Below are positions 11,221-24,640 of a stretch of 64,000 nt of DNA, piece by piece (position 1 is the first letter of the stretch; every line of letters starts with the position of its first letter). The stretch lies in NCBI GenBank assembly GCA_964036275.1, contig OZ038433.1:29123485-29187484 (forward strand), read 5' to 3'. This DNA is from Litoditis marina. Taxonomy: Eukaryota > Nematoda > Chromadorea > Rhabditida > Rhabditidae. Under the pieces are notes generated by a model that saw only the letters and a list, made by a program, of their open reading frames with translations, was not told where the DNA came from and made no database searches. A program made the translations under genes and the position numbers.

Positions 11221-11786
11221 TCTAATTGGTGACAAATAACTTGGAATAAATGGCCTCGACCAATTAGCACAATTTCCGACTGTTTTTTGGTTCAGAAACC
11301 CTATTTTCAATTTTGGCGCCAATTGGCGGATAAAGTACCGTTTTGGCGCAGAATGTCGGAGAAATGTTGGTATCCAAGCCGTATTCGTTAACTATATTCA
11401 TAGTTCGGACATCTGTGGAACATTTCGCTCGTTACCCTACTTGCCTGGCGTTGTTCTAATTTGGCGCCACTGGGCGCCAGCGTTTGGCGCCAAATATAAA
11501 GTTACTCTAATTGGTAACAAATAACTTGAAATGAATGGCCTCGACCAATTAGCACAATTTCCGACTGTTTTTTGGTTCAGAAACCCTATTTTCAATTTTG
11601 GCGCCAATTGGCGGAAAAGTACCGTTTTGGCGCAGAATGTCCAAGAAATGTTGGTATCCAAGCCGTATTCGTTAACTATGTTCATAGTTCGGACATCTGT
11701 GGAACATTTCGCTCGTTACCCTACTTGCCTGGCGTTGTTCTAATTTGGCGCCACTGGGCGCCAGCGTTTGGCGCCAAATATAAACC
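11221..11786. repeat. Two tandem copies of a 285-bp unit rich in ggcgcc
   Basis: Copies start at tctaattggt 11221 and 11506 (period 285) and are near-identical, each ending in ggcgccactgggcgccagcg then ggcgccaaatataaa. Further ggcgcc words continue to about 11915. There is no convincing gene; open frames inside are repeated with the unit. Confidence 0.8.
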
Positions 11787-12035
11787 ATAACATCAAATTT
11801 TCAGAGAAGGCTGTAATTCACTAATCTCACCTCTGTGAAAATTTTCGAAGCATTTCAACCATGGGAACACACATTTTCCAGCTTCTGGCGCCTATTGGCG
11901 CCCGCGCCAAGCGCCAAACAAAACTTGACAACACCAAACTTCGGGGGCCGAGCTAACTTTGGGGTTTACGCATGTGTGCCAAATTTCAGCCGAATCGGTC
12001 CAGTAGTTAAAAAAATAATTTTCTTTGCGGACATT

Positions 12036-12074
12036 GGACGAGGGACGAGCGACGAGGGACGAGGGACGAGGGAC
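12036..12074. repeat. Heptamer minisatellite (ggacgag)n
   Basis: About five and a half tandem copies of ggacgag, with one g-to-c change. Confidence 0.8.
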
Positions 12075-12314
12075 AACGGAAATTTTCATAACGACACGAC
12101 AGCATAACTTTTTTCATCCTTGACCGATTCTTCTCATTTTTTCACACAACATGTATTTAATAGATATCTAGCTCTCTCTCTTTTTAAATTTCGCAAAAAA
12201 TGTTTTATTTGAAGACTTTTGTGGTTTGGAAGCCAAAAATGGGTGCGCAATGGCCAAACCAAACACAACTCACACGCAGCGCTTCGCGCTGCGCGCGATA
12301 CTGCTGGTCAATCG

Positions 12315-12410
12315 CACAGTCGCGTGAAACTTGTTAAACAGAGCAGAACTCAGAAACATGCAATGACAAAGTGTACGATGCCTCATTGCAATGCTAACTT
12401 CACGTGACTA
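12315..12410. repeat. Dispersed palindromic repeat with cacgtgac ends, copy 1
   Basis: It starts cagtcgcgtgaaac and ends gctaacttcacgtgac. Related copies are at 35697-35790 and, inverted, at 41668-41747. The symmetrical ends suggest a small MITE. Confidence 0.55.
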
Positions 12411-12419
12411 TTGAGTTCA

Positions 12420-12930
12420 CTTCTAGTGTAAAACACCGCCGAAAACGTGTTACTGTAGAAATGTTGAAAAGTGTCGTTTGTCTTCATATATCATGATGCA
12501 ATCAGTGGTAATATGGGCCGTATCAACACAATCATAGCAGAGAATGGGACATGTTCTGCGCTGGAAAAGAACGTCTAATACTCCGAATGTATCCGTCATG
12601 GCGCCAGAATCAATCCTGGAAATACATTAAGGTTGAGAACGAAATTATATACTATCGGTTGAAGTTTGATAAAGAAATGAGTGACATCAAGAACTCGCAT
12701 TGCACGCATGTGGTCAACATTGTCCAGGCTCCTCGGCAAAATTGGCAAGTATATAGTTCAGGCCTTCCCACCACTTTGGAGTTTTTCAAAAAAAAAACTG
12801 CGAAATGTAACGCTTGTTCTGTTTTATGATAACACAAACATAAAAACAGTTTTTGTAATATTTGGGTTTGCTCTGAGAGATCGTTGTCTGAAAACCTTGG
12901 CACGATGCCAATAAGTCTCAGTGCCTTCTC
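12420..12930. other. No firm gene
   Basis: A 92-residue plus frame (12551-12829) with charged composition and no recognised domain lies here. It has no phase-compatible neighbour and is left uncalled. Confidence 0.35.
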
Positions 12931-13095
12931 AGACAATTCCCAGCCAATTGGCCAGCCACTTTTTCATTGCCTGAATGAGATAGTGTGCAGGTCAGAGAGA
13001 CGCAGACTGTCTTAGCCTATATGCGCGTCATTGACCTGCATGCTCTCTCGTTTTTGTAGCTGTCGCAGAAAATTGGCGCTAATCGTTCTGAGTTA
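12930..13095 (+). repeat. Dispersed hairpin repeat, copy 1
   Basis: It shares cagacaattc, ccaattggccagcc, tgtgcaggtcagagag and ctctc..ttttgtagctg with 25810-26000 (plus) and 29945-30075 (minus). The interior forms a hairpin around gcaggtcagagag. Confidence 0.55.
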
Positions 13096-13458
13096 TGAAA
13101 CGAACTACATGAACGTGGCTTGAGTACCACCTCCTTGTTGTATTCGTAGGTTCAATGAAAAAATGTAAATGAACTCTCGCAGCCTCTTTTGAAACTATGT
13201 TTAGTTAGTGATCCCAGAAAATTGTCTCTAGAAAATTGCCTCGAGAAAAAAATACCGGTTATGATTACATCGCGATAACCTGATTCGAACGCAATAGAGA
13301 CAATCTAGGTTGCTCAGAAAAGCTGGTTGATTCTCATTTTATACGTTTATTGTGTTTTACACGTCATTGTTCTGTGTTGAACACGTGTTTGTCACTTTTC
13401 ACGTATGTGAGCCTTCGACTAGCAGTATAACGCTGAATGTACTGTACAGGTGTGAAGG

Positions 13459-16400
13459 ATGATGCAGTTTATTATCCCGCTCTCCCATTGGGTTGAACTA
13501 ATCGTGGCTATTATCAGCTTCATCCCCAATTCTCTACTCTTATTCGTCATTTGGCCGACAAACACCATACCACTTACTGGAAAGTAGGCAAACACTCATA
13601 ATTAAAACTGTATAACACTATTTCTGTTCAATACTTTAACTTATAATGACCCATAAACAACAGAAAGTTCACTGTACAATTATCATCTGTAGTAAAATTT
13701 TTGATTAATAAAGTTACTAGGTAGTGTAATCGATTAACCAGGTGAAGTTTGATCGAATTTGATGTAGTAGATTGTGAGACTGTAACGATGTTTCCTACTT
13801 GCGCGTTTTATGTCAATGAAAGACATGTGTATCGATTCACGATCGACGTTCACACTAACATGACACATAAGCTTGCTATGAATGGTATTAGTGAACGCCA
13901 AGTTTACAGAGAAATAGGAAGAGACACTCTAATAATACAGTTTTCAAGAATTTGGGTGACTACACAAGGTGCTGCACTGTATCTTATTTCGTCTACTTGT
14001 TTCATCAAAGCTGTCTCAAAACTTGATCGAACTGACACATTTCTAGATGCAGGTGATTGTTATACAAATAACTCTTCAAGGTGAGCAGGAGTCAAAAGTT
14101 ATGGAAAAAGATCGAAAAAAACCTATTTTAATTTGACTGAAGCACCCAACTAGCGAATGGCGGACAAACTTCAGTTCTATTTGTGCGCTCTACGATCTTC
14201 AAATACCCCGGGGCACCTTTGACTCAAGCTGTGCTCTTAATGCTCAATGTAATTTAGTATTTAGACGAATTTTCTCCATAAATAACAAAATAAATGTACT
14301 GACTGTCGAACGGAGATCCCAACTGTAGTGTCGCAGAGACCTTTCTATAGTTACTAATCAATTTAAAAAACAAAAGAAAACGTTGAAAGTCTCAAATCTA
14401 ATTATTCAACAAAGAAGAAAGCGTGGTTTTCTTATTTAGTGCCTGCTGAAGTTATTTCTGGTGCCCTTCACTTCGGCGTAGCACTCGCCTCGTTGTGCAC
14501 TTTTTTCATGGCTGTAGAGCAACTTTTATCAGCGGTGCTCAACGATTGGTATCAGGTTTGTTTTCATTTACTCATTCAAAGTAGATCAAAGACTGACAAA
14601 ACACGAGGTTTGTTGTAGCTTTTGTTGCAGATCTCAAATTGTAACACTAAAAATGAATTGTTTACTGAATTATTGTCAATTTAACATCAAATATTCACGT
14701 AATTAGCTTTGTACCTGGACGTGGACATTGCAACCGCAGTACTTCGAATGAGCACAATGTGGTGTTTTTATAATCTGAGATAGTTCTCGATCTTTCTCGT
14801 AATGAATGAGGGGAACGGAAAATTACCGACTGGCAGGCAGAAGTAGTCAGATTATATCGTTTGTTGTAGTTTGATCACAATGCGTTTCGGTCAGAACTCA
14901 AAATTTACTTTACGAGAATTGCTACTACAATCGAAAATTTCAAATTGTAACTTAAACAGAAACTGTATGAAACAAGTGAAATATTGCGTTTATTCCAGAG
15001 CTATAGAAACATCCTGGTTAGTGGGTTGGCCGTGATACTGGCTGTGATAGCTTCGCTCGTGTTCGCTGTCCAAGTACACTACCGTAAGTGCACTCGCGAT
15101 AGGATGCAAAGTTTGTTAGAAACAGCAGCATTCTGTGGTTTCAACTCGCCACCAAAAGTTTAATGTGGTCAAAGGTTGGTAACCAGTAACCGCGAAACCA
15201 AATGAAAAAATCAAGCTTTCAAACAAACTGAAATGTATGAGGAAAGTAAAGTGAAAATACAAGCTCTCCCCTTTTTTCGTATCGTAAAATGCACAAAAAC
15301 GAACGCACATTTGATTGAATCAAAAACCGATCCATAATGCTCGAAATCAATCACGTCAGTCAAGTTGATCAATAAAAACATGTTACAAAACGTTCCTTAT
15401 TGAATTTTAGATCGTCAAATTCTCTTGGGAGTCGCGCTCTGTATTTCGGTCAACATGTTTTCTGTGATGGTGAGCTTATTGTTCGACTAGTCATATTCAT
15501 TTTTATCAAATTGTTCCCGCGGACGAAAAAAAAACACCAGCAACATGAGCCAACACCGGAATGACTGGTATTATTCATGAACGTTATTGAACTTATTGTA
15601 GTTAGCCAAGAGACCACCATTTGAATAGGTTACGTTCAAGGCATGGTGTGCAACAAAAACATACTTTAAATCGAAACCAATATGTAATGTTCAATTTTAG
15701 TTATACGGTAGTTCCTGGCACATCAGTTCGAGATTGCTCAGAAGCGAACAAGGACGAGCTCCCCTGAGCCGCAGGTACGAGGTAAGCTATTATATATCTA
15801 ATTTTTCTAGGTTTTTACGCCATAACATTTCCAATCCAATCGGTGAACTTTCAGATGGCACAAACGTTCGACTGGACCAGAGTTAATGTCCCGAATGCCG
15901 TTTTCGGAGTCTGTATCAAGATCATCAGCCTGCTGTTCCCCATTATTCAACTTATCTTCCAGTTAGATCAATCACAGAAAGCCTGTTTCTTGTTCCTTTT
16001 CCGGATGGTATGTGGCATATATTTAGCTTTTGGAAACAGATATAAATGTCTAAAATATGTATAAACGTACTTAACTCAGCAACATATTAGTTTTTTATTC
16101 ATCTGTTGAGATGTAATTGAGTTTATCTTTTTTCTTTACTTTATTATCCGCAGTTACTTATCCGGCTAAAACCACCTTTTGGACAGTTTGTTGTGTGGAA
16201 GTAGTTGGATGCCAATCTGTTACAGAGTTGTGATCGTTTCACAGATAAATCTACGATTGGAAATGTCAGATTGGTAAACATTATTACATATTCAGACTCT
16301 TCAACTACACGTTTTTCTTAGTCCGTGTATAATATTGTATCGTAATCGTCGACTTCGCGCAAAAATGAGATGTTCTCTCAACTTTTGTCGTTGTAGAATA

Positions 16401-16877
16401 CGAAATAAAGGTAATCATGCTACCGAATATCATTATGCGGGGAACTCTGAGGGAGAAATGAAAAGCTAGTCAAGTTTTTGGCCTTTTTGGTTCAACGCTA
16501 AGGTGGAATATCCACGTGAACATTGAAACGTTTCTTACAATAAACACAGACATATTGATTCGTGAAACTGTATATCTATGTATTACAGTATCGTCCATGG
16601 CTAGCGGTGAGAGTGAATCTATGGAGATGGTGAATGTTGGAAGCACAGTTCGAGACATATATTTCAAATTTTTGGAAGAACAATGGAATTGAGTTTGATA
16701 TCCGTCTGGGTGTGAGTTTTTTTTTAGATCTTCAAGAGCCAAATTCAGGTTTCTGTGGAAAACAAACATGATAGTTTTCACAATTTCTCAGATCTCATTT
16801 ACTGGAGCCACCCACGAGTACGAACATTCACCCTGCAGCTTTGCCGACAAAAAGAAGTTGACAATCTGCCACACTGA
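13459..16877 (+). CDS. Sre/Sra-superfamily-like 7TM chemoreceptor, 9 exons
   Basis: Exons 13459-13583, 13910-14052, 14440-14555, 14999-15083, 15411-15469, 15701-15781, 15855-16007, 16296-16410 and 16792-16877 give 320 aa, every junction in phase. TM1 is near residues 7-32, a TM2-like segment near 58-75, and TM3 near 95-115 ending MAVEQLLSAVLNDWYQ (compare the ER...YE of Sre). TM4 is near 133-152 and TM5 near 158-180. Then comes a loop with PLSRRYEMAQ (Sre-type LS.RYQ.xEN), TM6 near 216-240 and TM7 ending LSPCIILYRNRRLR. aataaa follows near 16910. A weak trans-splice acceptor (tgtacag, 13449) precedes the ATG. It lies between receptor copies 1 and 2 but belongs to a different family. Exon 2 is the least certain. 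Confidence 0.65.
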
Positions 16878-19800
16878 AATCGACTGTCTGTGACCTGAAC
16901 AATTGAAGATCAATAAAGTTACTGTGTGAAGTCATTTTAGAGGCATTGCTTTTAAACGTTTTAGCTGATCATTTGCCAAATCTACAACACTTCTAGTCAT
17001 TTTGAAAGTCGTATATTGAAATATTGAACAAAGTACAACGACACTATTTTGTTCAGTTGATTATTGTTGGTAGCCATGTGTAAAGACACCGTGCGCACTC
17101 ACCTGTTTTGTTCACGTTTCACCTGATAACATTTGCAAATCAAAAGGGGTATTCTGAGAATGAAAAATAATACTAAGTGATAGTTATGTAGAACAGAGAA
17201 TAAGTGTGGTACGTTTCGCCTCAACCTCAGATCACTTCAAATCGAGAAACGATCTCAACTTCGGCCATCCCTAGGTTGCTCAGACCAATTCGCTCATTTG
17301 CAGCTGTTCTCGAGATCAGAAGTCGGAGTGGCAAATGCGATCAACTTCTAATCTGAGCTAAATTCCATCATACACCTGTAATTAACATAATTCAGTTTTC
17401 TGTTTTGAGCGATTCGTTCACACTATAGATGGTTTTTCACCTCAGTTTTTATACTCAAGTTGGTGGTTCAAACTGTTCAAGCGTACTTGTGGTGACTTTT
17501 ATCTTAGGAATTAACTCAATAAAATGATTCTCGTAGCTTATGACTTGCATGGGATAATCTTAGTACGCATCGAGAAGTTTCCTTGGTCGTTGATTGCGTG
17601 GGAAAAAGAACAAAAACGTGAGGCTGTGACTGCATATTATAAAAACGTCACAGTGGTTGGTGTGTGATGCCCCTGCGATTTCATTTCATGAAGAGTTCAT
17701 TTTCGCGTTTTCTTATAGTGTAAACCTGTAAAGTGAATATCTCTGTGTGGAAATGGGCGCTTATACAAGTACTTGTAATAGTCGGTTTTACCTTGTCCCG
17801 ATGGTTTAGGAGAAAAACGTGATGAAAATGGTTTGCAATCAACGCCTTCTAACTGGTTCGATTTTCTCTGTATTTTCATCAATTACAATGACTGTAGGTT
17901 TTGATAATTACGAAAACATGATTTTCCTCGTATTTGTTCAGTAGCAGTCGGTGGTTTGGAATCAAACCACACCGACAATTACTACGAATTCTCGTAATTC
18001 AAGCATTTTTGTTTTGCATTCGGCATTTTTAAACACTACTTCGGTGTTCTGCAATGTTCAATCAACATGTGACTTTGGTATTCTGCGCAATTTGCTTCCT
18101 GGGGTGCCGATCAAACCGTAAATTACTTTAATTTGTTTGTTGTTGGGCAGAGGTATAAAAGTGTGAAATCCTAGTTGGAATCTGGGTTCTTTTCATTTGA
18201 AGTTTCTAGTCCAAATAAGATTTGCTGGCATACGTACACCTAGGTTTGTCCTTTTCGTTCTCAACCTAATTGCCGTGTACTGAAACAGAAGCACTATTGA
18301 TGTAGAGGCCCGGTTGGTGAATTGACCTCAGTGCGTATGCTCGAAAACCCCGTAATTTGCGTCTCTCGCTCAGCATACTATTTCGCGACGGTTGTGTCTT
18401 GGCGGTTCGAGGTACACAATACAAAATCCGGGTTCCTGAATACGGTATTCGGTCTGTTTTCGAGAACAGTGCGATACCACTGCTTTGTTCCCAGTGAGCA
18501 GAACTTTCATTACGGACATAATGTACAGGTTAAACACATCAAACGTGGATAATTCAACATTGTACACCTTTCACTTCACCATACTTGTTATTAGTGGAGT
18601 TTGGAGAGTTTGTGGTTTCCGGAATTAAAAAGGTTGTTCGTTTTCAGACAACAACTTGATTACCGGCGGTTGTTAACAGAATTTACTATCGTACTAAAAG
18701 TAGCACACAAAGCAATGGCTTCTCTGCATTTTGCAAGTCATTCCCTCTGGTTACATATCCATCTCACAATTTCTACGAAATGATTTGTGAACATTGTTCT
18801 CCAATTTTTTCGTGAGAATGCCCGTATAGAAAAAGTCGGTTGCTCGTTTCATGTGATGAAGCGTTCAAGAAATACGTACTCAATACTCCAGAAGGTTCGA
18901 AGAGATAGGAAATTCTCAGACAACAGTGAGAGCAGTCTTGAACGTCTGATATAACAGAGTCAACCTTATGGTATACTACTATTTTAATATTCCTGAGTTA
19001 TACTGTTACTGCCATCCTGTAACCGTTCTTACAAAACCTCCACTCGTATAGTTGTTATCTTCTCACTTTGATTTTTCGAGCTTTGATGGTTTTCCAATTA
19101 TGCCTCATTTTTTGTCACTCGCTTCACAGGCGTAATATATTTTCCATTTATTTAAATCCCATTATGATATCATATTGTTCTCCGCTTCCGTTGTCATACA
19201 GTAAAGTAAGAAAACCCACTGAATCATATTTTGAAAGTTAGAAATGGAACGTTCATAAACGCCATCCAATTCTAAATTTAAGACTCTATTTGTTCCAATA
19301 ACATGAACTCACGGTCTGACATCATTCAATCAAGTGTGTTAGTGATAAATAGAGGACTTTGAGAAACATTAGCGTCCAAATTTTGTTTTTTTGGTTTGCT
19401 GTGCTATGGCAGACCCGAAGATTTGGTTTCATTCATGCAAAACTTGTTTATCTCTCCTTCTTCCTTTCGCAGTATTTGCCGGTTTTTCGAACCCTGTAAC
19501 CCTATGTAAACTTAATGGCTGTGTCAAAATAACTGTCGTTTTGCATCCATTCATTTAAACATTAGCTCCAGGTTCGGCAGTAGTGATAAACACATAGGAT
19601 GATGTGATGTTCATAATAAATGCTTCCTGTCTGACGAATACTGGTCTATTCTTCCTTCTACATTTTGCTAGGTGTTTCTAGATTAAAAGGCACAATTTAG
19701 TTCTAATTTGAAAACAGGGAGTCTAATTTACTTCATCTCGTGTTAACAGTGTCTATATGACGTCTGAAAATGTATAAAGGGTTGTATCAGGTAAACAAAT

Positions 19801-19977
19801 ATGTGTTAATTATGTATTATTAATAGTTAAAGTAGCACGGTATTAGCAATGAGCCTATGCGTTAGGCTAGTGAACAAGTAAATTTTTGCAAAATAATTTC
19901 TGCTTCTCAGTTGTTCGATATTTTTTATGCTAATTTTCATCCTTGTTCCTTGTGACCATCAGGACACCTCATTTTCA
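16878..19977. other. Intergenic, no gene seen
   Basis: About 3 kb of AT-rich DNA. Open frames are short, unsupported by splice partners, and no recognised repeat dominates. An unrecognised fast-evolving exon could have been missed. Confidence 0.4.
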
Positions 19978-19989
19978 GTAAATCCAGAA
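19970..19989 (+). promoter_or_regulatory. Probable trans-splice acceptor, receptor copy 2
   Basis: cattttcag ends at 19978, eleven bases before ATG 19990, a typical spliced-leader acceptor position. Confidence 0.5.
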
Positions 19990-22942
19990 ATGAATTCTTC
20001 TCTGACTGAGTTGCCTACTCTCTCCACCTACTGGGACATCATCACATCACTTGTGAGTTGATTCTATGCTGTAAATGTGTAAAAAGACACCGTTTCTCTT
20101 CATCTATTACTATCGAATCAGTTTTCAAGCTAGAGAAAGATTGGAACACCAATACCAAAGATGTAGTTCACATTGCTCTATTCTCTCAGTAAAGAAGCGC
20201 ACCCAATGTACATCGTGATGATATTCTATCGTTGCCAAAGGAAAGGCGGGAGAGTACTGTACATCTCACTTTCCGCTGTGTACGCACACATGTCTTCGAT
20301 TCCAAAGCTTGCCGGTTATGTGCTCTAATAGCGCAGTGGTTAGCGCCCTGCTACAAAACTTCTGCTCGCGGGTTCAATTCCGGCAAGAGACATAAATGCA
20401 TGAATTTGGCGTGCACTATACCATAAGTACACAAACAATTCACGCAAAACGAAGGAACGGTAGAAGTTTCGCATTCAGTCCTTTTTCTCAATATTGATCG
20501 GTCCAGCTTGTCTCACGGAACTGTGTTTTCAAAAACCGCGAACACCCTCTTTACAGACGCGAACGAAGCTTTTCTACGCCTGGGAAGAGAACATGGATGG
20601 ATGTTTCATGTGGGCCCAGCCACATTGGGCAACCACCTTTATAACTTATATGGTCATTTTACTGGCAATTGCATACATCTACATTGTGACTGTGATGGTC
20701 ACTCACAAGTCATTTGACATGAAGAACTCGTTCTATCGTTGTGTTATACTATTGTTTGTCGGGGATATAGTTATACTGATATCTTCTATCAAGGGTAGGT
20801 GACAGATTAATTTCAGACTAAACGTTGAAAAGTCACAAATAAACACTTTAAAAAATTCGGGTCAGTGAGCTACGTTTGAAATTGTTCTAACCATATAGTA
20901 CATGACATCAGAGTCTCTCGTTTTTGTTAAGCAAAAGTATATGTGTTGAACTCACACAGAAAACCGCCATAGGGAGAAATGAATTGATTCGAGTTCGTTG
21001 GCCGAGACACCTGATGAACTCTTTATTTTCCAGAGGGAGTGGTGCAGGCGTGTGTTCTGAACAACGACCCGGCCCGCCATTTGGCCTGGCAAACCATTGG
21101 AACCTGGGGGATGGAACTCATTTTGGCCGTCAATCTCACCCTCTCAATTGTCAGATTCAGCTCTATTATGTGGAGTAGAGAGGTAAGAGTGAACAAGATT
21201 TCCGTGTATCAACCCTCTCCCGCATATGTGGCAGGTTGTTCGGATGTAAAATCAAAGCTCAGAAAAATAGTTGTGTTGTTCCCGTAGCTACGCTTTGTTC
21301 GACAACTTCATCACTAAACAACTTAGTAAGATCTGATTTGAGGCAGGTTACAGTCTCTCACTCTAAGGTTTCATTGAGTTTGATCTGACTTGCTGTGACT
21401 TTAGTTATACCTCATTGCGTTTTCGTTACAAATGCTGGTGCACTCAGAATCTTATTGAAGACAAGTTACCTTCTGTCTTGGCAGCAGTTTTCTCACATTT
21501 ACTATAAGTTCAGGTAACCAAGGTTGTGACCAAGGTCGGGCTGAGTATATCCCTCGCTTGGACCGTCGCTTTCACTCTTTCGCACCATTTCGGATTCGTG
21601 ACACGAATCTGGTACGAAGGCGACAATGAATACCGGGACGAGCATCTGTTTCCCTTCAACCTATTCAGAATGCCGTTGTTGCTCACGGAGGTCGTCGTCA
21701 CTCTACTGTTTTATCTGGCTAGTCTGATCAGACTCATCACGGTGAGACATTACAGTTCAATAACTAATTGAGAAAAACGTCAGAATACATCGTGAGGCGA
21801 TGTTGAACTAATACTATACAAGTTTACTAATGAAAACTCGGTCATGTTGAAATGTTAATGACTAGATTGCGTTTTTGTATGAACCAAGTTTAGCTGATGT
21901 TGTTCTCGTGACACATTGCGCATCTAGTATCACAGTTGTTTTCTTCAGGTGGGCAAAAACGCAATGAGCTCCTCGAACAAGAGCAGAGAGCTACGCTTTC
22001 TGGCTCAGTCAATGGTCATATTTCTGAACGAGCTCATCTTCCTCTACGCGACTTTCTGGTTCGGAAACAACTACCTGCACCTCGGTTCCGCCATTTTCAA
22101 TGCGAATCTCAACTATTGGGCGAGACCACTGGCCACCGGAATCACACCGGTGAGAGCAGAACAAAAAATGGAAGAGAAAAATGTTGGAGTGATCGAGCAA
22201 CTTATTTACCATTCTATATGAAAATTTTCACGTAAATTTAGAAAAAAACGTCAGCAATTATGCTTCTACATACGTTCTTGAGTTATGATTGGTTTCACGC
22301 GTTTGGAGTTATCACAGTAGCCAGGCAGATTAATTGGGCGTACGCCGAAAAATTCACAGAGCTATTTTTGAGAGAGAACAGCGGTTTCCAGATTTTCTGT
22401 GAAAACGTGTTAAAAGAACGATTGTTATATTATTATGCTACGTAGCGAAAAAAACCTGGTACCGCAAAAAATTCAGCTGGCACGCTACCAAACTTGACTT
22501 GAGAAATGTGATAATTATATATGACTAAGCTTCTGACTAGCAGTTTACACTGTTGAGACTGCTTCAGGCAACCATATCACACTGTTGCATAACAAATGGG
22601 TGAGCACAATTCATATACTAGGAAGCAAAGCGCAAAATTGGATACCAGTTCGGTTGCAGTCGTCGATTGGTTGTCAGCAGATGAGAGAGTGTGTAGATTC
22701 AAGATACGTAGATGAGCTGGCCGCTCGCAGAGCTGCAATGAATCCAATACTTCCAGTTCCTGTATCTCATCTTCTCCACTTCGGTTCGTCAGGTGGTGGT
22801 CACTTCGTTTCCCTTCAAATACATCTCGCACTCCCGCGTCTTCGTTATAGTTGAACCATCTCGCAACAGAACTGTCAGCAACGTGGGCAGCATCAGTTCC
22901 GCCAGACTGCAACCGAGATCGCCACGTTCGACACGTCATTGA
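19990..22942 (+). CDS. Nematode 7TM chemoreceptor-like, tandem copy 2, 6 exons
   Basis: Exons 19990-20052, 20557-20794, 21034-21182, 21514-21741, 21949-22149 and 22757-22942 give 354 aa. Exons 2-5 have exactly the lengths of copies 1 and 3 (238, 149, 228, 201 bp). It has the same landmarks: NSFYRCVILLFVGDIVIL, NLTLSIVRFSSIMW, RIWYEGDNEYRDEHLFPF, RELRFLAQSMVIFLNELIFL and FLYLIFSTSVRQ. Exons 2 and 3 are close to identical to copy 1 in DNA, while exons 4 and 5 are clearly more diverged. The cytoplasmic tail (exon 6) is the longest of the pair, and its Arg/Ser-rich end is unlike copy 3. No stops or broken splice sites were seen. Intron 1 holds a tRNA-derived SINE-like repeat. Srg-superfamily placement is tentative. 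Confidence 0.75.
20226..20424 (+). repeat. tRNA-derived SINE-like repeat
   Basis: The head (tactgtacatctcactttcc) leads to an A-box-like tagcgcagtggttagcgccc and a B-box-like gggttcaattcc, then the tail ...gcactatacc. It sits in intron 1 of receptor copy 2. The tRNA part lacks a proper cloverleaf, so it is not called as a tRNA gene. Confidence 0.7.
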
Positions 22943-23523
22943 AACGTGAACCGTCAAAAACGAGTTTTGCAGATGTAGTCAGTGAAGGAAAACTTCTAGG
23001 AAGTTTCCTTACGCTTGGGTTCGTCATGTGCGTTTTGATATATTTTACTCCCCTTGTTGTATGTACTTTGTAGCTTAACACTAAACCGTTCTTGTTCATG
23101 TCCTACTGTCAATGAACTTCGGCATATTGTTATATTCTTGGTTTTATTGTTTGAACCAAACACGAGGTGGCAAAATGTTTTATTCAAATAGAACATCTCG
23201 CCTCCTCGTTTCCGGTTCAAACAATAAAACCAAGAACCTAAACCGTTAGTTTTAAAGAGAACCGCTGGGAATTTCACAGACTGTCCAAGTGACGTGTTAT
23301 TACTCGGTTTTCGTACAAGTTACATACTATTCAATTGTTTCTTATGTAATTCAAATTGTTCTCCAGTTCTCTTCTGTTTGATTTTGTTGACGTTTTATTG
23401 AACAAGGCACATATCATAATAGTATTAATACTGGTTTGAATAAAGTTTCAGTAAATAACAAGGTAATAACAATAACAATAGTTTCACATTCGAGGCATGT
23501 TTTTCGCTAATCCTGTTGAAGCA
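22943..23523. repeat. Intergenic, with a foldback at 23138-23236
   Basis: The arms cttggttttattgtttgaac and its inverted copy lie about 55 bp apart. Nothing else was recognised in this stretch. Confidence 0.55.
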
Positions 23524-23708
23524 TTAAAGGGGGACAGAAAGGAAAGGTTGTATGAAATTGCTGCTCAAAATGAACAGATATATACCATTTTCATTCGAAA
23601 GAACAAACCAAATTTGCATAACATGTTTTAGGCTATTTTGACGCGCGCCACGTTATGTTTAGGTACCCCGGGGTACCTAAACTAGCTTTGCATTCTGTCC
23701 TCCTTTAA
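23524..23708. mobile_element. TTAA-flanked MITE with ggtaccccggggtacc core
   Basis: TTAA at 23524 and 23705 flanks the ends aggggacag-like/ctgtcctcct (one mismatch). A perfect palindrome ggtaccccggggtacc sits near the right side. A second copy lies at 43061-43265. The TTAA duplication suggests a piggyBac-type origin; this is an inference. Confidence 0.6.
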
Positions 23709-24506
23709 CCGTTTTATTTTCCTTGGCTGTGGTAATCCACCTATTAATAATAATTCTGCAATAACTCAATAACTGCATTAAATTGGAAAAAGTTTAAACT
23801 TGTTTAGTTCGTACTCCATCATTGTTACTACAATCAAATAAAACAGTTAATCTAAACATCTGTTCATCCATTGATGAAATTCGTTGAACAATCGATATCG
23901 TATGTTCGACATCATTCCCACTGAGATTTCTACCGTACACATTCCGACTCCCTGAATCAATGTTTCAACACTCTAACTTAATTTTGTCGACGATTTTTCG
24001 GAACATTTCGTATTAGAAAACTAGAACTGAAAATCCGTAACTTGGGGATAAAATTTACGGAATTCGGCCTGCATGTTTTGTATTCAAACTGTGCATTCCT
24101 CACAATACATAAAAACTGTTTTTTTATTCTGTTCTCATGATGCGCAGTTGATAACACAAACTACAATCTAGTGAGCAGTAACACCTGCCTAGTAATCACA
24201 ATACACGTATCATTACCGAGAACTTATTTGCGGTAATTGGAACATAATGTTTCCATATCTGATTTTCTATCTCAGGCAGAGCAACACCAAGTTGCGGAAA
24301 CTAAATTACATGTGCAAGTTTGTTGTATTCCAAGTGTCACATTACCTACGCAAACTCGAAAAGTCGAGTGGATAATCTAGTCTAAAACAAGTTAAATTCA
24401 ACTAATATAGCCTGTGTGGTCATTTTCACAAGCGTGTCCCATTTTCTATTCTGAAAATTTAATCAACCGTTAAACAAATCTCCAAAGACAGCAGGAAAAA
24501 CTAACC
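23709..24506. other. Intergenic, no gene seen
   Basis: AT-rich sequence. One copy of the dispersed cattcccactgagat repeat lies near 23914. Confidence 0.45.
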
Positions 24507-24640
24507 CTGAAGTCGTATGCATGAAACATCCCGGACCGGGTTGGAATGCTATACCGAGCTCAATTGGCAGGGAAATAGCCAAATCGAGCTCAGGATAACA
24601 TCCCAGCCCGGCACGGGATGTTTCATGCATACGGCCTCAG
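24507..24640. mobile_element. Foldback element with cgtatgcatgaaacatccc ends
   Basis: ctgaagtcgtatgcatgaaa at the left is matched by its inverted copy ending ...tttcatgcatacggcctcag at the right. The inside has nested gagctc words. It is directly followed by a second inverted-repeat element. Confidence 0.75.

Noticed and set aside
16154..16204. Alternative last exon of the Sre-like receptor ending FVVWK and stop
   Set aside because: It would remove TM7; exons at 16296 and 16792 join in phase and give a normal TM7 ending LYRNRRLR.
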